DNA from: Halorhodospira halophila
GTDB lineage: Bacteria > Pseudomonadota > Gammaproteobacteria > Nitrococcales > Halorhodospiraceae
DNA: 64,000 nt
Assembly: GCF_016653405.1 (NCBI RefSeq)
Contig: NZ_NHSN01000018.1
Coordinates: 98,524 to 162,523 of the forward strand
Direction of reading: 5' to 3'
The notes under the pieces are model-generated. The model saw only the letters and a program-made list of their open reading frames with translations. It had not been told where the DNA came from and made no database searches. Numbering within the stretch: the stretch's first letter is position 1; the number at the start of each line of letters is the position of its first letter. The position numbers and the translations under genes are program-made. Of this stretch, positions 18,437 through 26,402 are shown in pieces.

Positions 18437-18772
18437 TCAGGTCGCGCCGGACGGCCCCTGCGGGGTCGCCGAGCGCATGCGGCCATCGACGCCGCAGACG
18501 GCATCACACAGATCGAACACGTGCGGGGCGGCAATCGCGAAGTAGGCCAACGTACCGCAGCTGCGCCGTCGAACCAGCCCGTGCTGGCGCAGCACGGCCA
18601 GATGCCGGGAGATGTTCGGCTGCGACGAGCCGGTCAGCGCCACCAGCTCGCCGACGCTCTTCTCGCCGTCGCGCAGGGCGTGGAGCAGCTGCAAGCGCAG
18701 CGGCTCGCCCAGAGCCCGGAACTGAGCCGCAATGAACGCCAGGGTCTCCGCGTCCGGTTCCGAATGTGCCAT
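18437..18772 (-). CDS. ArsR/SmtB-family repressor
   Basis: A 111-residue winged-helix regulator: FRALGEPLRLQLLHALRDGEKSVGELV and the recognition helix QPNISRHLAVLRQHGLV are typical of ArsR repressors. Cysteines at 72 (RRSCGTLAYF), 89 and 93 (DLCDAVCG) could bind a metal or respond to sulfide or thiols, but do not match the classical ELCVCD site. The ATG at 18772 has the better-spaced GAGG site; 18778 is the alternative. It is divergent from the RND exporter operon, with a perfect dyad in between, so it very likely represses that operon and itself. Confidence 0.88.
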   Translation of the reverse strand: MAHSEPDAETLAFIAAQFRALGEPLRLQLLHALRDGEKSVGELVALTGSSQPNISRHLAVLRQHGLVRRRSCGTLAYFAIAAPHVFDLCDAVCGVDGRMRSATPQGPSGAT

Positions 18773-18835
18773 GCCCATGACCTCGCTTTTCGCAGTGCGC
18801 CGGCCCGACGCAGGGCCTCATTGATGCGTGAACTC

Positions 18836-18859
18836 TAATATGCGTATACTCTCATATTA
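18836..18859. promoter_or_regulatory. ArsR-type operator upstream of the RND exporter
   Basis: TAATATG (18836-18842) and CATATTA (18853-18859) form a perfect 7-bp inverted repeat with a 10-base spacer, in a short AT-rich island between the divergent arsR and RND genes. The size and symmetry fit ArsR-family operators. It lies 40 bases before the RND ATG, so bound repressor would block that promoter. Confidence 0.75.
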
Positions 18860-18898
18860 TGGCGCTTGAATGCGAGCAGATCGAAAAGGGAGTTCCCG

Positions 18899-21496
18899 AT
18901 GGGCGAGAGGCTGGCACGCTGGTGCGTCGACCACCGGCGATGGATCTTCGCGGCGATGGCTCTGCTGGTGGTCACCCTGGGCGCCCTGATCCCGCGCATC
19001 CAGATCGATACCGACCCCGAGAACATGCTCCCGGCAGATCAGGCCGACCGCGTGCTCCACGACCAGGTCCAGGAGCAGTTCAACCTTCACGACATGATCG
19101 TCGTCGGCCAGGTCAACGACGACCACCCCGAGGGTGTCTTCAACCCAGACTCCCTCGCCGCCCACTACCAGCTCACCCGGGCTATCGAGCAGATCGACGG
19201 CGTCGTCCGGCGTGATCTGCTCTCCATGGCCGCCGTGGACAATGTCGAGCAGGCGGCACCGGGGACCATCGACTACGACTGGCTGATCCCGGCGCCACCG
19301 GAGAGCCAGGAGGAGGCCGACCGCATCCGCGCCGCCGTGGAGCGGCTGCCCATGTACCAGGGCACGCTCGCCTCCGAGGACGGCACCGCGGCGGGCATAT
19401 TCGTGCCCATCGAGAGCAAGGATCACAGCCACCGCATCGCCGGCGAGATCCGCGCCGCGGCCGAGGCGATCGGCGTCGAGGACGAACTCCACATTACCGG
19501 CCAGCCCGTCGCCCAGGACACCTTCGGCGTGGAGATGTTCCAGCAGATGGCCGTCTCGGCACCGCTGGCCGGGCTGATCATCTTCCTGGTGATGCTCTTC
19601 TTCTTCCGCAACATCCCGCTGGTCATCGCCCCCATGCTCCTGGCCCTGACCACGGTCATCGCCACCATGGGGCTGCTCATCGGCACCGGGTTCACGGTGC
19701 ACATCATGAGCTCGATGATCCCCATCTTCCTCATGCCCATCGCCGTGGTCGCCTCCATCCACGTGCTGTCGAACTTCGCCGACCGCTACCGACCCGGCGA
19801 TGACCCCCGTGCGGTGATGGCCGGCGTCATGGAGCGACTCTACAAGCCGGTGCTGTTCACCGCCCTGACCACCGGCGTCGGCTTCGCCTCGCTGATGTTC
19901 ACGCCGATCCCGCCGGTGCAGGTCTTCGGCGGCTTCATCAGCTTCGGTGTGCTGCTCGCCCTGGTGCTGACTCTCACCTTCATCCCGGCCTATGTCGGTA
20001 GCCTCTCGCGCAAGAACTTGGACCGCATGGCCGAGCGGGTCCGGCGCCAGCAAAACGACACGGAAGGATCCCCCATGTGCGCGGTGCTCGACGCCACCGG
20101 CCGCCTGGCCGTGCGCGGCCGGGCTTGGATCGTCGGCGCACTGGTGGGCTTGGTGGCCATCGCGGTCTTCGGCATCACCCAGATCCAGATCAACGACAAT
20201 CCAACCCGCTGGTTCAAGGCCAACCACGATATCCGTGTCGCCGACGAGGTCCTCAATGACCGATTCGCCGGGACCTACGAGGCGTACATCCGGCTGCGCC
20301 AGACCGGCCTCGAGGAGGTCGCCGAGCGGCTCGATGCCGAGGCGCAGGCGATCCTCGAGGCGGCCGAAGCCGAGGGATACGACCTGGCGGAGCGCTGGGA
20401 GCGGCTGCAGGCCGAGACGACCGACGAGGGCCCGATCGGCGACCGCATGGAGGCACTGGCCACCGAGATCGATGACCTGCTCTTCGAGGTGGATCGCGAC
20501 GAGGCCGAGCACTGGGAGGACCTGCTCGACGCCGTCGAGGCGGCCCGGACCGAGACCCGTGCCTTCCAGAACCCGGAGCACCTGGGCTGGATCGTCGATC
20601 TGCAGGAGCACCTCGTGGGGGCCGGCGTGGTCGGCAAGGCGAACTCGCTGGCCGATCTGGTCCGTACCGTCAACCGGGAGCTGATCAGCGGCGAGCCGGA
20701 GGACTACCGCCTGCCCGGGACCTCCGGCGGCGTCTCCCAGGCGATCCTGAGCTTCCAGGGCTCCCACCGCCCCCACGACCTGTGGCGCTTCGTGACCCCG
20801 GACTACACCGAGGCCAACGTCTGGCTCCAACTGCCCAGCGGCGACAACCAGGACATGGCCCGGGTGCTCGAGGCCGTGGACCGTTTCGTCGCCGACCAGC
20901 CGCCGCCGGAAGGCGTCGAGCTAGACTGGGCCGGCGCCACCTACATCAATCTGGTCTGGCAGGGCGAGATGGTCGAGGGGATGCTCTTCGCCCTGCTCTC
21001 CGCCTTCGCGGTGGTGCTGGTGATGATGATCGCCCTATTCCGCTCCCTGACACTGGGCCTGCTGGCGATGCTCCCGCTGACGGTCACCATCGCCTTCATC
21101 TACGGGGTCATGGGGCTGGTGGGCAAGGACTACGACATGCCCGTGGCGGTGCTCTCGTCGCTGTCTATCGGGTTGTCGGTGGACTTCGCCATCCACTTCA
21201 TCCAGCGCCTGCGCATGGCCCTGGAGCAGACCGGCGAGTGGCGCAGCGCCCTGACCCAGGTCTTCCGCGAGCCAGCCTGCGCCATCACCCGCAACACCAT
21301 CGTCATCGCCGTGGGCTTCCTGCCCCTGCTCGCCGCCCCGCTGGTGCCGTACATCACCGTCGGCACCTTCCTGGCCAGCATCATGGCCGCCTCGGCGCTG
21401 GTGACCCTGCTGGCGCTGCCGGCGATCATCAGCTTCGCCCCCGGCCTCTTCTTCCCCCACGCCCGGCAACCGGCGCAACCGCAACAGGAGGTGTAA
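18899..21496 (+). CDS. RND-superfamily exporter (MMPL/HpnN-like)
   Basis: An 865-residue inner-membrane protein with the duplicated RND layout. A span near residues 15-35 precedes a large periplasmic loop and five spans around 220-370 (including LIIFLVMLFFFRNIPLVI). A second span near 415 is followed by a second loop and five spans at 700-850, including LSSLSIGLSVDFAIHFIQRL. It belongs to the predicted RND-exporter group that transports lipids or hydrophobic molecules, not to the tripartite AcrB group: no membrane-fusion gene is present. The ATG at 18899 follows AAAAGGGAG. It forms an operon with the two downstream envelope genes and is controlled by the ArsR operator. Confidence 0.9.
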   Translation: MGERLARWCVDHRRWIFAAMALLVVTLGALIPRIQIDTDPENMLPADQADRVLHDQVQEQFNLHDMIVVGQVNDDHPEGVFNPDSLAAHYQLTRAIEQIDGVVRRDLLSMAAVDNVEQAAPGTIDYDWLIPAPPESQEEADRIRAAVERLPMYQGTLASEDGTAAGIFVPIESKDHSHRIAGEIRAAAEAIGVEDELHITGQPVAQDTFGVEMFQQMAVSAPLAGLIIFLVMLFFFRNIPLVIAPMLLALTTVIATMGLLIGTGFTVHIMSSMIPIFLMPIAVVASIHVLSNFADRYRPGDDPRAVMAGVMERLYKPVLFTALTTGVGFASLMFTPIPPVQVFGGFISFGVLLALVLTLTFIPAYVGSLSRKNLDRMAERVRRQQNDTEGSPMCAVLDATGRLAVRGRAWIVGALVGLVAIAVFGITQIQINDNPTRWFKANHDIRVADEVLNDRFAGTYEAYIRLRQTGLEEVAERLDAEAQAILEAAEAEGYDLAERWERLQAETTDEGPIGDRMEALATEIDDLLFEVDRDEAEHWEDLLDAVEAARTETRAFQNPEHLGWIVDLQEHLVGAGVVGKANSLADLVRTVNRELISGEPEDYRLPGTSGGVSQAILSFQGSHRPHDLWRFVTPDYTEANVWLQLPSGDNQDMARVLEAVDRFVADQPPPEGVELDWAGATYINLVWQGEMVEGMLFALLSAFAVVLVMMIALFRSLTLGLLAMLPLTVTIAFIYGVMGLVGKDYDMPVAVLSSLSIGLSVDFAIHFIQRLRMALEQTGEWRSALTQVFREPACAITRNTIVIAVGFLPLLAAPLVPYITVGTFLASIMAASALVTLLALPAIISFAPGLFFPHARQPAQPQQEV

Positions 21497-21499
21497 GCC

Positions 21500-22351
21500 A
21501 TGGACCGAACCCTGCACAGCCCCAAGGACTCCGTCCCGGCAGGCAACCCGCGCCGGCGCGGGCGGAACGCGCTGCTCACGACCCTGCTGCTCGCCTTCCC
21601 CGGGGTCGCCACCCTAGCCGCGGAGACGCCGGAGGTGGGGGACATCGTCGAGCGGGCCAACCTCGCCGCCTACTACGCCGGCGAGGACGGCCGGTCCGAG
21701 GCGCGCATGCGCATCGTCGACGAACGCGACCGCACCCAGACCCGGCAGTTCACCATCCTGCGCCGGGATGTCGAGGACGGCGGCGATCAGCAGTACCTGG
21801 TGGTCTTCAGTCGGCCGTCGGAGTTCCGCGGCGTCGTCTTCCTGGTGGAGAAACACCCCGGCGGTGATGACGACCGCTGGCTCTACCTCCCGGATCAGGA
21901 CCTGGAGCGGCGCATCGCTCCGGGCGACAAGCGGACCAGCTTCGTCGGCTCCCACGTCTTCTACGAGGACGTCTCCGGCCGCCACCTGGAGGACGACGAC
22001 CACGAGCTGGTGGAGGTCACCGACGACCATTACAAGGTGCGCTCTACCCCGCGGGATGGCGGGAATGTGGAGTTCGCGGCCTACACCACGTGGATCGACC
22101 GCGAGACCTACCTGCCACTGACCACGGAGTACAAGGACGACGATGGCACCGTTTACCGGCGCATCGAGAGCTCCGATGTGGAAGAGATCGACGGCTACCC
22201 GACACCGATGCGCATGCGCGTCGAGGACGAGCGCATGGGGGGCCACACCGAGGTCCAGTTCCGCGGCCAGGAGTACGACCTGGGCCTGCCGGAGAGCGTC
22301 TTCACCCAACGCAGCCTGCGCAACCCGCCCCGCGACTGGCTGAGGAGGTGA
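21500..22351 (+). CDS. Outer-membrane lipoprotein-sorting (LolA-like) protein
   Basis: A 283-residue exported protein. Residues about 20-45 form a signal sequence after an unusually long basic N-terminus, which may mean that the true start is downstream. The mature part has SEARMRIVDERDRTQTRQF, RRDVEDGGDQQYLVVFSRP, WLYLPDQDLERR and FVGSHVFYEDVSGR. These match the LolA/LppX-fold family annotated as outer membrane lipoprotein-sorting protein. Such proteins bind a lipid in an open barrel and often accompany MMPL-type RND exporters. It starts three bases after the RND stop. A periplasmic lipid shuttle between exporter and outer membrane barrel is inferred. Confidence 0.85.
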   Translation: MDRTLHSPKDSVPAGNPRRRGRNALLTTLLLAFPGVATLAAETPEVGDIVERANLAAYYAGEDGRSEARMRIVDERDRTQTRQFTILRRDVEDGGDQQYLVVFSRPSEFRGVVFLVEKHPGGDDDRWLYLPDQDLERRIAPGDKRTSFVGSHVFYEDVSGRHLEDDDHELVEVTDDHYKVRSTPRDGGNVEFAAYTTWIDRETYLPLTTEYKDDDGTVYRRIESSDVEEIDGYPTPMRMRVEDERMGGHTEVQFRGQEYDLGLPESVFTQRSLRNPPRDWLRR

Positions 22352-22357
22352 GCGAGG

Positions 22358-23707
22358 ATGAGCCCGGCACACGCGAGAAGCGTCCGTCTCCGCCGACGCC
22401 ACGCCCTGCCCGGCTGGCTGGCCGGCCTGGCCCTGGCGGCCGGGACCGGCACACCGGCCCTCGCCGACTGGGACGACGACCCGTGGGCCGATGACCCCTG
22501 GGAGGAGGAGGAGGAGCAGTGGCTGCCCTTTGAAGTGGACGGTTTCGTGGAGCTCGCCGGCGGTCACCACCTCCGGGACAACCGCCTCCTCGACAAGGAC
22601 TACAACCTGGCCGAGGCCCGCCTGCGCCTGGAGGCACGGGGCGACTGGCGCCGCTTCGATCTCCGCGTCCGCGGCGACGCCGTTGCCGATCAGGTCACCG
22701 AGGAGGTACGCGGGGAACTGCGCGAGGCCCGGGTGGCCTTCCCGCTTGGGCAGCGACTGGACATGCGCGTCGGCCGCCAGGTGCTGGCCTGGGGCACCGG
22801 CGACCTGCTCTTCATCAACGACCTCTTCCCCAAGGATTTCAACTCGTTTCTCACCGGCCGCGACGAAGACTATCTGCAGGGTCCGTCCGACGCGGTACGC
22901 GGCACCTGGTACGGCGACAACGTGACCCTCGACCTGGTCTGGACCCCGGTCTTCGAGCCCGACGACTACCCCGACGGGGAGCGGCTGAGCTTCTTCAATC
23001 CGTTAGACGGCGAGAGAACGGCAACATCCCCCGCCGCGGACGACCCAGACACGTTCCCCGACGACGGCGAGCTGGCGGCACGGCTGACCCACCGCATCGG
23101 CAGCACCGAGCTGGCCGGGTACTTCTACCGCGGCTTCTTCCCGCAGCCGGAGCAGCGGCTCAATGACCGTTTCACCCACGCCCGGCTCAACGCCTACGGC
23201 GCCAGCATCCGCGACCGGATCGGGCCGGGCATCGCCAACGCCGAGGTCGGTTACTACGACTCGGTGGACAACCGCGACGGGGAGCGCAGCGGCGACGTGC
23301 CCAACTCGGAGGCGCGCCTGCTGCTCGGCTACACGTGGGAGGCGGTCACCAATCTGGACGTAGGCCTGCAGTACTACCTGGAGTGGCTGCAGGACCACGA
23401 CGACCTCGAATCGGCCTGGAAGGACCAAAACCGAGACATTGATCGTCTGCCCGAAGAGTACCGCCAGGTGGTCACCACGCGGCTGACCTACAGCATGTGG
23501 CGGGACAACCTGACCTGGTCGCTGTTCGCCTTCTATTCACCGGACGACGCCGATTACTACCTGCGTCCGTCCGTGCGCTACCGCGCCTCCGACGCGCTCA
23601 CCTACTCCGTGGGCGGGAATCTGTTCGGTGGCGATAACGAGCACACCTTCTACGGCCAGTTCGAGCGGGATTCCAACCTCTACGCCCGGGTGCGCTATCG
23701 CTTCTGA
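22358..23707 (+). CDS. Predicted outer-membrane beta-barrel protein
   Basis: A 449-residue protein with an N-terminal signal sequence ending near ALA at residue 36. A very acidic stretch follows (repeated DDDPW and a run of Glu), then alternating polar/aromatic strands and a terminal aromatic residue in the last strand (LYARVRYRF), typical of outer-membrane barrels recognised by BamA. WGTGDLLFINDLFPKDF resembles the DUF1302/alginate-export-like barrel group. It is the third gene of the RND-LolA-like-barrel operon, seven bases after the second gene. The likely role is the outer-membrane end of a lipid or hydrophobic-compound export route; the substrate is unknown. Confidence 0.8.
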   Translation: MSPAHARSVRLRRRHALPGWLAGLALAAGTGTPALADWDDDPWADDPWEEEEEQWLPFEVDGFVELAGGHHLRDNRLLDKDYNLAEARLRLEARGDWRRFDLRVRGDAVADQVTEEVRGELREARVAFPLGQRLDMRVGRQVLAWGTGDLLFINDLFPKDFNSFLTGRDEDYLQGPSDAVRGTWYGDNVTLDLVWTPVFEPDDYPDGERLSFFNPLDGERTATSPAADDPDTFPDDGELAARLTHRIGSTELAGYFYRGFFPQPEQRLNDRFTHARLNAYGASIRDRIGPGIANAEVGYYDSVDNRDGERSGDVPNSEARLLLGYTWEAVTNLDVGLQYYLEWLQDHDDLESAWKDQNRDIDRLPEEYRQVVTTRLTYSMWRDNLTWSLFAFYSPDDADYYLRPSVRYRASDALTYSVGGNLFGGDNEHTFYGQFERDSNLYARVRYRF

Positions 23708-23723
23708 ACCCTCCCGTGCACTC

Positions 23724-23765
23724 GCCGGCGTGGCCCGCCCCGCAACCGCGGCGGCCCATGCCGGC
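23724..23765. terminator. Hairpin between convergent genes
   Basis: GCCGGCGTGG (23724-23733) pairs with CCATGCCGGC (23756-23765) with one G-T wobble, and an inner GC-rich stem is possible. It lies in the 72-base gap between the barrel gene and the SqrR-like gene, which run toward each other. There is no T-run. Confidence 0.45.
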
Positions 23766-23779
23766 GGCTGCGGGGTGCT

Positions 23780-24139
23780 CTACGACTGCTGGCAGAAGAG
23801 TTCGTAGAGGCGCTCGAGCAACGCCTCGGTCTCGGGGCTGGCCAGGCGGTAGTAGATGGTTCGCGACTCGCGCCGGGTGGCCACGATCCCCTCCTCGCGC
23901 AGGCGCGCCAGCTGCTGGGATAGCGCCGGCTGGCGCATCTTCAGGAGCTGTTCCAGCTCCCCGACGGAGCGCTCGCCGGCGACCAGATGGCAGAGGATCA
24001 TCAACCTCCGCTCGTTGGCCAGGGCCTTGAGGAAGGTCGCGGCCTCGGCGGCCCGCGAGTCCATCTCCGTCGGGTCCGGGATCACGCCCTCATCGGGGGC
24101 GCTGCTCTGGATCTCTGGCTGCACGGTTTCCGTCGACAT
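23780..24139 (-). CDS. SqrR/BigR-like ArsR-family regulator
   Basis: A 119-residue winged-helix regulator. The core LKALANERRLMILCHLVAGE, RSVGELEQLL and QPALSQQLARLREEGIVATR closely follows SqrR/BigR/YgaV repressors. Two cysteines, Cys50 (MILCHL) and Cys116 (ELFCQQS), lie 66 residues apart, the same spacing as the sulfide-sensing pair Cys41/Cys107 of Rhodobacter capsulatus SqrR. In that family a tetrasulfide link between them relieves repression of sulfide-oxidation genes. The ATG at 24139 has a well-placed GGAG. No sulfide quinone reductase gene is adjacent, so targets lie elsewhere or include the sulfur-type genes nearby. Confidence 0.85.
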   Translation of the reverse strand: MSTETVQPEIQSSAPDEGVIPDPTEMDSRAAEAATFLKALANERRLMILCHLVAGERSVGELEQLLKMRQPALSQQLARLREEGIVATRRESRTIYYRLASPETEALLERLYELFCQQS

Positions 24140-24177
24140 GGTCGGCTCCGGACTGCTTCGCGAATACAACGCGGCTC

Positions 24178-25044
24178 TCAGCCGTCAATGACATTGAAAT
24201 AGTATCCGAGGTGATCCTGCTTTTCGGGATCGTCATCCACAAAGCGCAGGGTCATGCGCAGGATGTCGGTGTCCTGACGCTTCTCGCCCGCCTGCAGGGC
24301 GTGGATGTAGGCGTTCATCCGGGATGTCCGCCCGTCCTCCTCGGTGGTGAAATCGAAGGTGGCCTGCTCGAGCAGGGTCGGCATGCGCTCGGGGCGCTTG
24401 AAGACCACCACGACCTGGTTGAAATCGATCTCCTTGACCAGGCAGCCGATCGTCCCGCCTGAATGGCGCACTTGGGCGATGACCTTGTCGCGGGGCACCG
24501 CACGTTCCTTGCGGGCGCCGCTACCGCCGGCACCGGTCTCCAGCCGTTCAGCGATATTCAGATCCCCGGAAAGCCCCCCGGCGAGCACCGCCGCCGAGTC
24601 GCCGCCCTGCACCTGGGTCTCGCCCCCGCCGAGCTTTTTCAACGCCTTGGCGGAGACACCCAGCGACTTGGTCAGTGCACGGGTGACGACTTCGTAGAGC
24701 TTTTCGTTGGTAAACGGCTTGACGATGTAGTTGGTGGCGCCACGCTCCACCGCCTGGACCACGTGCTCCCGGTCCCCGCGGCTGGTGATCATCACGAAGG
24801 GCACCTCGGCCAGGTTCTCGTCGGCGCGCATCCATTCGAGAACCTCGAGGCCACTCACCTCGGGCATCTCCCAGTCACACAGCACCAGATCAAAGCCGCC
24901 CGTGGTCAGCTTCGCCTGCGCCTGCCGTCCATTGGCGGCCTCGTGTACGACGAACCCAGGGTAGCCGAGCTTGACCCCCTTTTTCACCAGATCCCGGGTA
25001 AAGGTCGCGTCGTCCACGACCAGGATGTGGAGTTTCTTCGCCAT
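24178..25044 (-). CDS. Response regulator with C-terminal PilZ-like domain
   Basis: A 288-residue protein. Residues 1-125 form a CheY-like receiver with acidic pocket VVDD, phospho-acceptor Asp57 in LVLCDWEMPEVSG, Thr/Ser in VMITSRG and Lys in NYIVKPF. A Gly/Ala-rich linker (about 130-180) leads to a C-terminal beta-rich domain (185-288) that looks like a PilZ-type or related domain; the assignment of this part is tentative. No DNA-binding motif is present, so the output is probably through protein or nucleotide binding, for example chemotaxis or surface behaviour. A strong AGGAGG lies four bases before the ATG and can be buried in a leader hairpin. Confidence 0.8.
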   Translation of the reverse strand: MAKKLHILVVDDATFTRDLVKKGVKLGYPGFVVHEAANGRQAQAKLTTGGFDLVLCDWEMPEVSGLEVLEWMRADENLAEVPFVMITSRGDREHVVQAVERGATNYIVKPFTNEKLYEVVTRALTKSLGVSAKALKKLGGGETQVQGGDSAAVLAGGLSGDLNIAERLETGAGGSGARKERAVPRDKVIAQVRHSGGTIGCLVKEIDFNQVVVVFKRPERMPTLLEQATFDFTTEEDGRTSRMNAYIHALQAGEKRQDTDILRMTLRFVDDDPEKQDHLGYYFNVIDG

Positions 25045-25049
25045 GGCGC

Positions 25050-25102
25050 CTCCTACGGGTGCCAGGTCAGCTTATCAAATCCCTGACCCTTTTCCGTAGG
25101 AG
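25050..25102 (-). promoter_or_regulatory. SD-sequestering leader hairpin of the response regulator gene
   Basis: On the - strand transcript CTCCTACGG (25102-25094) pairs perfectly with CCGTAGGAG (25058-25050). The second arm includes most of the AGGAGG ribosome-binding site (25054-25049) of the gene starting at 25044. A nested stem GGTCAG/CTGACC (25088-25083 with 25070-25065) extends the structure. The structure starts 34 bases after the rpoS stop. This geometry would hide the ribosome-binding site, so translation may depend on temperature, a ligand, a protein or translation from rpoS. It lacks the T-run of an intrinsic terminator. Confidence 0.6.
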
Positions 25103-25136
25103 AACGCCTCGCGTCCCAGCTCGATTGCCTGACGCG

Positions 25137-26150
25137 CTAGCCGAAGACCGCCTCCTGGGAGTAGCCATCCCGCTCCATGAGTTCACGCAGGCGCCGCAGG
25201 GCATCGATCTGGATCTGACGGACCCGCTCGCGCGTCACCCCGACCTGCGCGCCCACCTGCTCAAGGGTGTAGCGTTCGTGTCCGTTGAGCCCGAAACGCC
25301 GCTCCAGCACGGCGCGCTGCTTGTCGGTGAGGACCGAGAGCCAGTCCTCCAGGTGCTGCATAACCTCGCCATCTTCCAGCGCGCTGTCCGGCACGCTCTG
25401 CGTCTCGTCGGGGATGGCATCGAGCAGCACCCGGTCGGAGTCCTTGCCGATGGGGACATCCACCGAGGTGGTCCCCTCGTTGAGGCCGCGCATCCGCCGG
25501 ACGTCCTCCGCTGAGCGGCCCATGGCCTCGGCGATCTCGTCGACCGTAGGCTCGTGATCCAGTGTCTGCGTCAGCCGCCGCTGGGTGCGCAGGTACTGGT
25601 TGATCTCCTTGATGACGTGGATCGGCAACCGGATGGTGCGGGTCTGATTCATGATGCCGCGCTCGATGGTCTGCCGGATCCACCAGGTGGCGTAGGTGGA
25701 AAACCGGAACCCGCGCTCGGGGTCGAACTTCTCCACGGCACGGATCAGCCCCAGGTTGCCCTCTTCAATGAGGTCGAGGAAGGCGAGCCCGCGGTTCATA
25801 TAGCGCCGGGCGATCTTGACCACCAGACGGAGATTGCTCTCGATCATGCGAGCCCGGGCCGCCGCGTCGCCCTGCTGGACTCGACGCGCCAACGTGACCT
25901 CTTCCTCGGCGGTAAGCAAAGAGGCGTGCCCGATCTCGTTGAGGTAAAGCTGCGTGGCGTCCAGCGCCGTCCGGCACTCGGCACTGGATCGATTCCTGCT
26001 GCGAGGCCGGCGTTCCGGCTCGGGCTCGCTGGCCCCATCCATGCCCCCGGGCTGCATCAGCTCCATGGGGTCTTCCGTCATCGGGGTATCCTGCTCCGTC
26101 TCCGAATCAGCGTACGGGTATACGCTGCCAACCGCGGTATCGAGGGTCAT
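25137..26150 (-). CDS. rpoS: RNA polymerase sigma factor RpoS
   Basis: A 337-residue group-2 sigma-70 factor for general stress and stationary-phase transcription. Region 1.2 has [21 protein letters not shown]. Region 2 has [19 protein letters not shown] and [15 protein letters not shown]. Region 3 is [14 protein letters not shown]. Region 4 is [20 protein letters not shown]. The N-terminal 60 residues are acidic and Pro-rich, and longer than in E. coli. Its place at the end of surE-pcm-yqaA-nlpD is the classic rpoS locus. A GGGAGG site precedes the ATG. The structured leader and a possible own promoter between nlpD and rpoS suggest control separate from the upstream genes. Confidence 0.96.
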   Translation of the reverse strand: MTLDTAVGSVYPYADSETEQDTPMTEDPMELMQPGGMDGASEPEPERRPRSRNRSSAECRTALDATQLYLNEIGHASLLTAEEEVTLARRVQQGDAAARARMIESNLRLVVKIARRYMNRGLAFLDLIEEGNLGLIRAVEKFDPERGFRFSTYATWWIRQTIERGIMNQTRTIRLPIHVIKEINQYLRTQRRLTQTLDHEPTVDEIAEAMGRSAEDVRRMRGLNEGTTSVDVPIGKDSDRVLLDAIPDETQSVPDSALEDGEVMQHLEDWLSVLTDKQRAVLERRFGLNGHERYTLEQVGAQVGVTRERVRQIQIDALRRLRELMERDGYSQEAVFG

Positions 26151-26347
26151 CGCGGACCTCCCAGTGGTCTCTGCAGAACCGCTCGCCGGGCTTCCAAGTC
26201 CGGCTCCTTGGGCAGCCGACGGGGGATCGGCTCCTTGTCAACTCCCGGTGCTAGCGCACCGCCCCCAAGAACCCTTTGCCGAGGAGACCTAACCCCTTGT
26301 TTTGATGATCGTTATTTGAAACGGAATCAACTCGGCCTATGGTTAAG
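26151..26347 (-). promoter_or_regulatory. Structured rpoS 5' leader
   Basis: About 200 bases from the candidate promoter to the rpoS ATG. On the transcript it can fold into CGGTGC/GCACCG (loop GCTA), AGCCGA/TCGGCT and GCCGG/CCGGC hairpins. AAGGAGCCG occurs twice (26236-26228 and 26209-26201), and several further GGA triplets are present. GGA-rich leaders can be bound by CsrA/RsmA, and rpoS leaders in enteric bacteria are translationally controlled; either mechanism here is inference. Confidence 0.45.
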
Positions 26348-26376
26348 TTATTACCAAACCATCGCCAGCGCAACAA
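26348..26376 (-). promoter_or_regulatory. Candidate rpoS promoter
   Basis: On the - strand TTGTTG (26376-26371) and TAATAA (26353-26348) are spaced by 17 bases, in an AT-rich patch that stands out from its GC-rich surroundings. It lies just after nlpD and about 200 bases before rpoS. The -10 matches three of six consensus positions. Confidence 0.4.
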
Positions 26377-26402
26377 GAAAAGTGTGAACCGTTAACCCCT
26401 TT

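Noticed and set aside
16471-18735. 754-codon open frame on the + strand opposite regA and regB
   Set aside because: Antisense to regBA, whose sequences are diagnostic. Composition is not protein-like.
25050-25102. Intrinsic terminator for rpoS
   Set aside because: The inverted repeat lacks a following T-run on the - strand, and its second arm coincides with a ribosome-binding site, so a leader element of the next gene fits better.
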